Below are positions 60,421-64,000 of a DNA stretch of 64,000 nucleotides, piece after piece (the first letter of the stretch is position 1; every line of letters begins with the position of its first letter). The notes below the pieces were generated by a model. The model was not told the origin of the DNA. It did not search any database and saw nothing but the letters and a program-made list of their open reading frames with translations. A program made the position numbers and the translations under genes. This DNA comes from a virus: the IMG/VR virus record IMGVR_UViG_3300034073_002585, positions 1 to 64,000 of that record; one strand, written 5' to 3'.

Positions 60421-60571
60421 TTCAATAGTTGTATTTATTTTTTGTTTAGTTAGAGCAGGGCGTTACCAATTTGTTATCAAACTTTTTACGAAACAATTTG
60501 ACATGATGTAAAAACTCTGATTTACTTTCCTTGTAGCAAACGCTACGACACAACACGAAAGGGGTAGCCAA

Positions 60572-61183
60572 ATGGCAACCACAGCAACACCAAAGATTGT
60601 AGGCAAGGCACTTTACCTTGAACTAATCGCAGACCCAAGCCTAGATTCAGAAAAGGCTCGTTCAATTCTTGGTTGGTATGGCGACAAGGCAACCAAGCAG
60701 ATTATCGTATTTCCGCAGTATCAGGACGACACAGGTAAAGTCTTTGAGGCGGTAGTTATGAGCAGGACGATTTCCGAATACTCGCCGAGGGCACAATGGG
60801 ACAGCACTTACTTGGACAGAGCCCTAGCCAAAGCAAAAGACCTAGAATCCACGAATCACATGGGATACACAGACTACCCAAACTATTCAAGAACAGAGTG
60901 GGATTCTGTAACAGAGCGAGAGAAGTATGAGGCACGCAAGCGTTCCCTTGAACTAATCCTACGCCGAGAGTTGCTTGGCACAACTTACGAGGGTGAGGGT
61001 GACGAGCGTAAGTCTGTCGCTAAGCAGGGTTGGGTAGTTCGTGACGACAAGCCATTCTCGGTAGAAGTTACTGACCAAGACCTACTTGAACTTCACAGGG
61101 ATTGGAAAACACCACAGGCGGTTATTCGCCGAATCAACAAAGTTCGTGATTCACTTGACAAGTTTCCTAAGAAACTAGCATAA
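60572..61183 (+). CDS. Hypothetical protein upstream of MoxR
   Basis: 203 residues, AAAGGGG before ATG. Alpha/beta, charged, no motif (WYGDKATKQIIVFPQYQDDTG, DLESTNHMGYTDYPNYSRTEW). Same operon as the ATPase; promoter TTGACA with TTTACT about 60503-60531. Confidence 0.6.
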   Translation: MATTATPKIVGKALYLELIADPSLDSEKARSILGWYGDKATKQIIVFPQYQDDTGKVFEAVVMSRTISEYSPRAQWDSTYLDRALAKAKDLESTNHMGYTDYPNYSRTEWDSVTEREKYEARKRSLELILRRELLGTTYEGEGDERKSVAKQGWVVRDDKPFSVEVTDQDLLELHRDWKTPQAVIRRINKVRDSLDKFPKKLA

Positions 61184-61222
61184 TTCAAGTAGATACTGAC
61201 ACAACAGGAAAAGAGGGACACC

Positions 61223-62284
61223 ATGTATCTAAGAACAGAGGTCGCAGAGGCGACAGCACCAACACTAGCCACACTTGATTTTGACAAGTTGGTTGAACAA
61301 CTAAGCACCAGCCACACAAGTTCGGCGTTCGGAGTTACGACTTCCGTTCTTGACGACTTGCTACCAACAGAGGGTCGAGCCATGCTACGAACCAGAGGCG
61401 GTAAGGCAACCACTAAACTAGAGAGTGGAGAATCTGCCGAGGCAGAGCCAGTTCGACTAGAGGAAACTATGGAAACCACAACAGCCCTAGAGGGTGAGGA
61501 ATCCTACGCACGACCTAATGGCGACCTTTACTATGGTCGCAAGTGGGGCGACAATACAGATGTAGAAGTTCTACGCAAAGCCAGAGAAGCAGGGCAGTAT
61601 GTAATGCTTTATGGAGTTCCAGGAACAGGTAAGACTGCTATGGTCGAGGCTTCATTCCCAGACGAACTTTACACACTTCTCGGTTCTGGCGATACAGAGG
61701 TTGCCGACCTAGTTGGTTCGTATGTTCAGACCCCAAGCGGAAGTTTCGAGTGGGTGGACGGAGTTTTGACAAAAGCGGCTTCCGAGGGCAAGGTTCTATT
61801 CATAGACGAGGTTGGACTGATTGACCCAAAGGTTATGGCAGTTGTCTATGGACTTATGGACGGAAGAAAAGAGTTGGTTATCACAGCCAACCCAGAGCGA
61901 GGTGTCGTCAAAGCGCAAGAGGGCTTTTATGTTGTTTCGGCAACTAACCCAAATGTCGCAGGTGTCCGATTGAGCGAAGCCCTACTATCCCGATTCACCA
62001 TTCAGGCAGAACTGACGACTGATTGGAACTTGGCACGCAAACTTGGCGTTCCACAGACAGCAGTTGTCGCCAGCCAGAATCTCGCAAAGAAAATGGAAAA
62101 TGGCGAAACTTCATGGTCGCCACAAATGCGAGAACTACTAGCGTTTCGTGACCTAGCCAAATTGTTTGGGACGAAGTGGGCAGTTCAAAACTTGCTTGCT
62201 TCCGCACCAGAGATTGACAGACCAGTCGCTTCTGATGTCTTTACCAGAGTATTCGGAGAGGCGATTCTGCCAGCCAAGATTTAG
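61223..62284 (+). CDS. MoxR-family AAA+ ATPase
   Basis: 353 residues. Walker A GVPGTGKT (near residue 132), Walker B VLFIDEV, sensor I ATNPN, and R-F-T arginine finger near residue 250. MoxR proteins work with a VWA-domain partner as chaperone-like complex assembling or modifying targets. N-terminal 120 residues are variable. The partner gene follows. Confidence 0.93.
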   Translation: MYLRTEVAEATAPTLATLDFDKLVEQLSTSHTSSAFGVTTSVLDDLLPTEGRAMLRTRGGKATTKLESGESAEAEPVRLEETMETTTALEGEESYARPNGDLYYGRKWGDNTDVEVLRKAREAGQYVMLYGVPGTGKTAMVEASFPDELYTLLGSGDTEVADLVGSYVQTPSGSFEWVDGVLTKAASEGKVLFIDEVGLIDPKVMAVVYGLMDGRKELVITANPERGVVKAQEGFYVVSATNPNVAGVRLSEALLSRFTIQAELTTDWNLARKLGVPQTAVVASQNLAKKMENGETSWSPQMRELLAFRDLAKLFGTKWAVQNLLASAPEIDRPVASDVFTRVFGEAILPAKI

Positions 62285-62309
62285 TGGTAGTTGTGTCCCA
62301 CTAAAAAGT

Positions 62310-62355
62310 GGGGAGTGTCAAAAAAGTTTTTTTGGAAATGGACTTGACACTCCCC
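62310..62355. promoter_or_regulatory. Inverted repeat and promoter before the VWA gene
   Basis: GGGGAGTGTCAA (62310-62321) and TTGACACTCCCC (62344-62355) are perfect 12-base inverted arms 22 bases apart. TTGACA in the right arm, with TTCAAT 17 bases further, could be a promoter, so the repeat may be an operator. A preceding CCCACT/AGTGGG hairpin could instead make it a terminator. Confidence 0.55.
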
Positions 62356-62409
62356 CAAAATCATGGTTCAATTAGACATAACAAAAAATGCCAGATGAAA
62401 GGGAAGCAA

Positions 62410-64000
62410 ATGGCACACTACAAAGTAAAAGGGAAGTCAAGACTTACCAGTCGCACAGCGACAACCAACCCAGAGTGGTTGGCAGTATGTTCACAGATTG
62501 GTCGCCTAGTCAATGATTGGTCGTGGCGTTCAGACCTAGTTGTCTATGGTGGCGAAGATTCTGCCGAGGGTAGAGCAGTCGCCGCTTTTTATTCAGAGAT
62601 TGCCGAGATTGAGATAAACATTCCAAAGGCTTTCGGCGAAGCAACACCAGCAGATTTTGTTGGCGACATGACCCAGAGGGCAACTCACTACGAGTTCCCA
62701 ATGGTTACAGGAATCCTATTCCACGAAGCCCTACACGCACGCCACACGAATTGGGACATTCCAAGATTGCTAGAGGCACTTGACCCGACAGAGAGCCAAG
62801 CCTTTATGTTGCTAGAGGAATCCCGTATCGAAGCAAAGGGTGTCAAAGAGCGACCAGAGAATCGCCTATTCCTACGCACTTCTGCCCTAGACATGGCACT
62901 AGAGGAAGTTACCAGCCAGACCCTAGAGAACTTGGGTAGCGACCTATGGCAGACAGCACACCTAGCAGGGTTGGCTATCGCCAGAGTAGATTCTGGCGTG
63001 TTAGAGGTTGCCGACATTCAAGAGATTTACAACTCGGTGGTTTCGGTTATGGGCAAGGAATTGTTTGACGAACTACGCAAAGTTTGGATTGAGTTTCAGG
63101 CACTAGGCGTTCCACAGATTGAGCGAGCGATTGAGTTGGCTAAGAAGTGGGTTGAGTTGCTACGACAGGCAGACCCAGAGGGCGAGCCTAGTGGTGGTGG
63201 ACACGCTTTTGAGGAATCAGAGGAATCTGACGAGGGCGAGGGCGAGGGCGAATCTGGCGAGGGCAAGTCTGACACCATGAAGCAGATGATTGCCAAGTTG
63301 TCGGAATCTGCCTTGACCACAGAACTAAACGCCAATGATTCTCTCGCAGACCTAGAAACCAAAGAAAAGTGGGACGAGGAATCAAAGGCACGCCAGAGCC
63401 AAGCCAAGCAGACCAACCAGCGCAAGCAACAAGCCAAAGAGGTTTTTCACAAGCAACACAACCAAGAGGGCGGTAATGGTTCAGGTTCAAGAGTGGACAC
63501 TCGCAGACAGCCCACAGGCGCAGAGCGAGCCAGCGCAGTCCAGATTGCCAAGTCACTTGAAAAGGCAAAGTATCGTGAGCGTTCGGTTCACACACGCAAG
63601 ACCCAAGCCCCAATGGGCAAACTGATTATGCGAAACGCAATTCAGAACAAGGCTATGGAAGCACAAGGCAAGCGTGGCGACTTGCCAGCGTGGAAGTCCA
63701 AGACCCGAAAGCACACAGACGACCCAACGCTAAGGCTCGGTGTCATGGTGGACATTTCAGGTTCTATGGGTTCGGCTATGGAATCTATGGGACAGACAGC
63801 GTGGATTATGAGCGAGGCAGGTCGCAGGATTCAGGCAGAAACAGCCATGATTTATTACGGAAGCGGAATCTTCCCGACCTTGAAGCGTGGACAGCGTTTG
63901 AGCGAGGTGACTATCTATACCGCACCAGACGGAACAGAAAAGTTTGGCGAGGCGTTTGAAGCACTTGACGGAGAACTTGGACTGACTTTCGGTGACGGAG
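62410..64000 (+). CDS. Metallopeptidase-like/VWA-domain protein (partial)
   Basis: 530 codons to the window edge. The start ATG 62410 follows GAAAGGGAAGC. Residues about 95-115 include FHEALHARHTNW, an HExxH motif like DUF2201 putative metallopeptidase domains; after a Glu/Gly/Ser-rich linker (about 255-290) and a charged region (about 300-400), MVDISGSMGS (near residue 450) is the MIDAS of a von Willebrand A domain. This pairs with the MoxR ATPase as in CobT-like or other MoxR-VWA systems. C-terminus missing. Confidence 0.85.
   Translation, partial: MAHYKVKGKSRLTSRTATTNPEWLAVCSQIGRLVNDWSWRSDLVVYGGEDSAEGRAVAAFYSEIAEIEINIPKAFGEATPADFVGDMTQRATHYEFPMVTGILFHEALHARHTNWDIPRLLEALDPTESQAFMLLEESRIEAKGVKERPENRLFLRTSALDMALEEVTSQTLENLGSDLWQTAHLAGLAIARVDSGVLEVADIQEIYNSVVSVMGKELFDELRKVWIEFQALGVPQIERAIELAKKWVELLRQADPEGEPSGGGHAFEESEESDEGEGEGESGEGKSDTMKQMIAKLSESALTTELNANDSLADLETKEKWDEESKARQSQAKQTNQRKQQAKEVFHKQHNQEGGNGSGSRVDTRRQPTGAERASAVQIAKSLEKAKYRERSVHTRKTQAPMGKLIMRNAIQNKAMEAQGKRGDLPAWKSKTRKHTDDPTLRLGVMVDISGSMGSAMESMGQTAWIMSEAGRRIQAETAMIYYGSGIFPTLKRGQRLSEVTIYTAPDGTEKFGEAFEALDGELGLTFGDG

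Larger units (their letters stand above)
59297..60442 (+). repeat. Repeated intergenic element, three copies
   Basis: TGTATTTATTTTTTGT occurs at about 59299, 59727 and 60428, each just upstream of the leader of a gene with a real ribosome site. The first two are followed by CGACACGCC or CCAACACGCC. Terminators at 59686 and 60385 are also alike (CTGAGC, AAGT, ATAAACTG, GCTCA). Confidence 0.85.

Overview
The window looks like part of the genome of a large tailed double-stranded DNA phage (both ends are cut through genes) that infects an actinobacterium, plausibly an aquatic, low-GC one. Signs of an actinobacterial host are a WhiB-type iron-sulfur regulator, a DUF3039-like protein, a tmRNA whose tag ends in ALAA, a class Ib ribonucleotide reductase with NrdH and NrdI, ThyX, and promoters that lie only about 6-9 nt before the start codon (leaderless mRNAs). 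Phage signs are tail-fibre genes, an endolysin, holin-like proteins, a candidate small terminase, tRNA genes and long runs of tiny overlapping genes.

Layout. 1-6711 (minus strand): tail-fibre and receptor-binding genes, ending at the left edge in a 12-bp tandem repeat that encodes YFPP repeats. 6797-12537: DUF3039-like gene, nrdH-nrdI-nrdE-nrdF, a 16-residue Cys peptide, a nuclease-like protein, an FmdB-like zinc ribbon, WhiB and a holin-like protein. 12538-16590: peroxidase-like protein, carbamoyltransferase, an initiator-type tRNA, tmRNA and two cupin-like oxygenases. 16635-25321: secreted subtilase, two GT60-like transferases around two prolyl-hydroxylase-like enzymes, a serine recombinase, a GT8 and a second glycosyltransferase. 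25326-34917: three tRNA genes, FkbM-like methyltransferase, twin SGNH proteins, GT61, kinase plus nucleotidyltransferase, more oxygenases, thyX. 34917-41950: over 25 small overlapping early-type genes, including five joined by an identical stop/ribosome-site/start linker. 41947-49898: endolysin, secreted zinc protease with macro-domain protein, nuclease, a 1105-residue secreted beta-helix protein and holin-like genes. 49900-54290: a candidate small RNA, membrane peptides, an AT-rich repeat region and small genes. 54291-64000: oxygenase, candidate small terminase, CHAP-like protein, HTH proteins, Cys-rich proteins, and a MoxR ATPase followed by a metallopeptidase/VWA protein that runs off the right edge.

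Three themes tie the window together. (1) Translation: many operons start with leaderless genes; the phage carries a tRNA with initiator features, a tmRNA, and a short RNA that repeats the 3' tail of 16S rRNA. (2) Protein and surface decoration: eight 2-oxoglutarate-oxygenase-like proteins plus three cupin-like ones sit among glycosyltransferases; two belong to the family known to add GlcNAc to hydroxyproline, and the phage also encodes collagen-like, YFPP and Pro/Thr-rich proteins that could be substrates. (3) Restriction avoidance: by eye I found no GATC and no CCGG anywhere in the 64 kb. Function calls rest on motifs read by eye; no database search was run.
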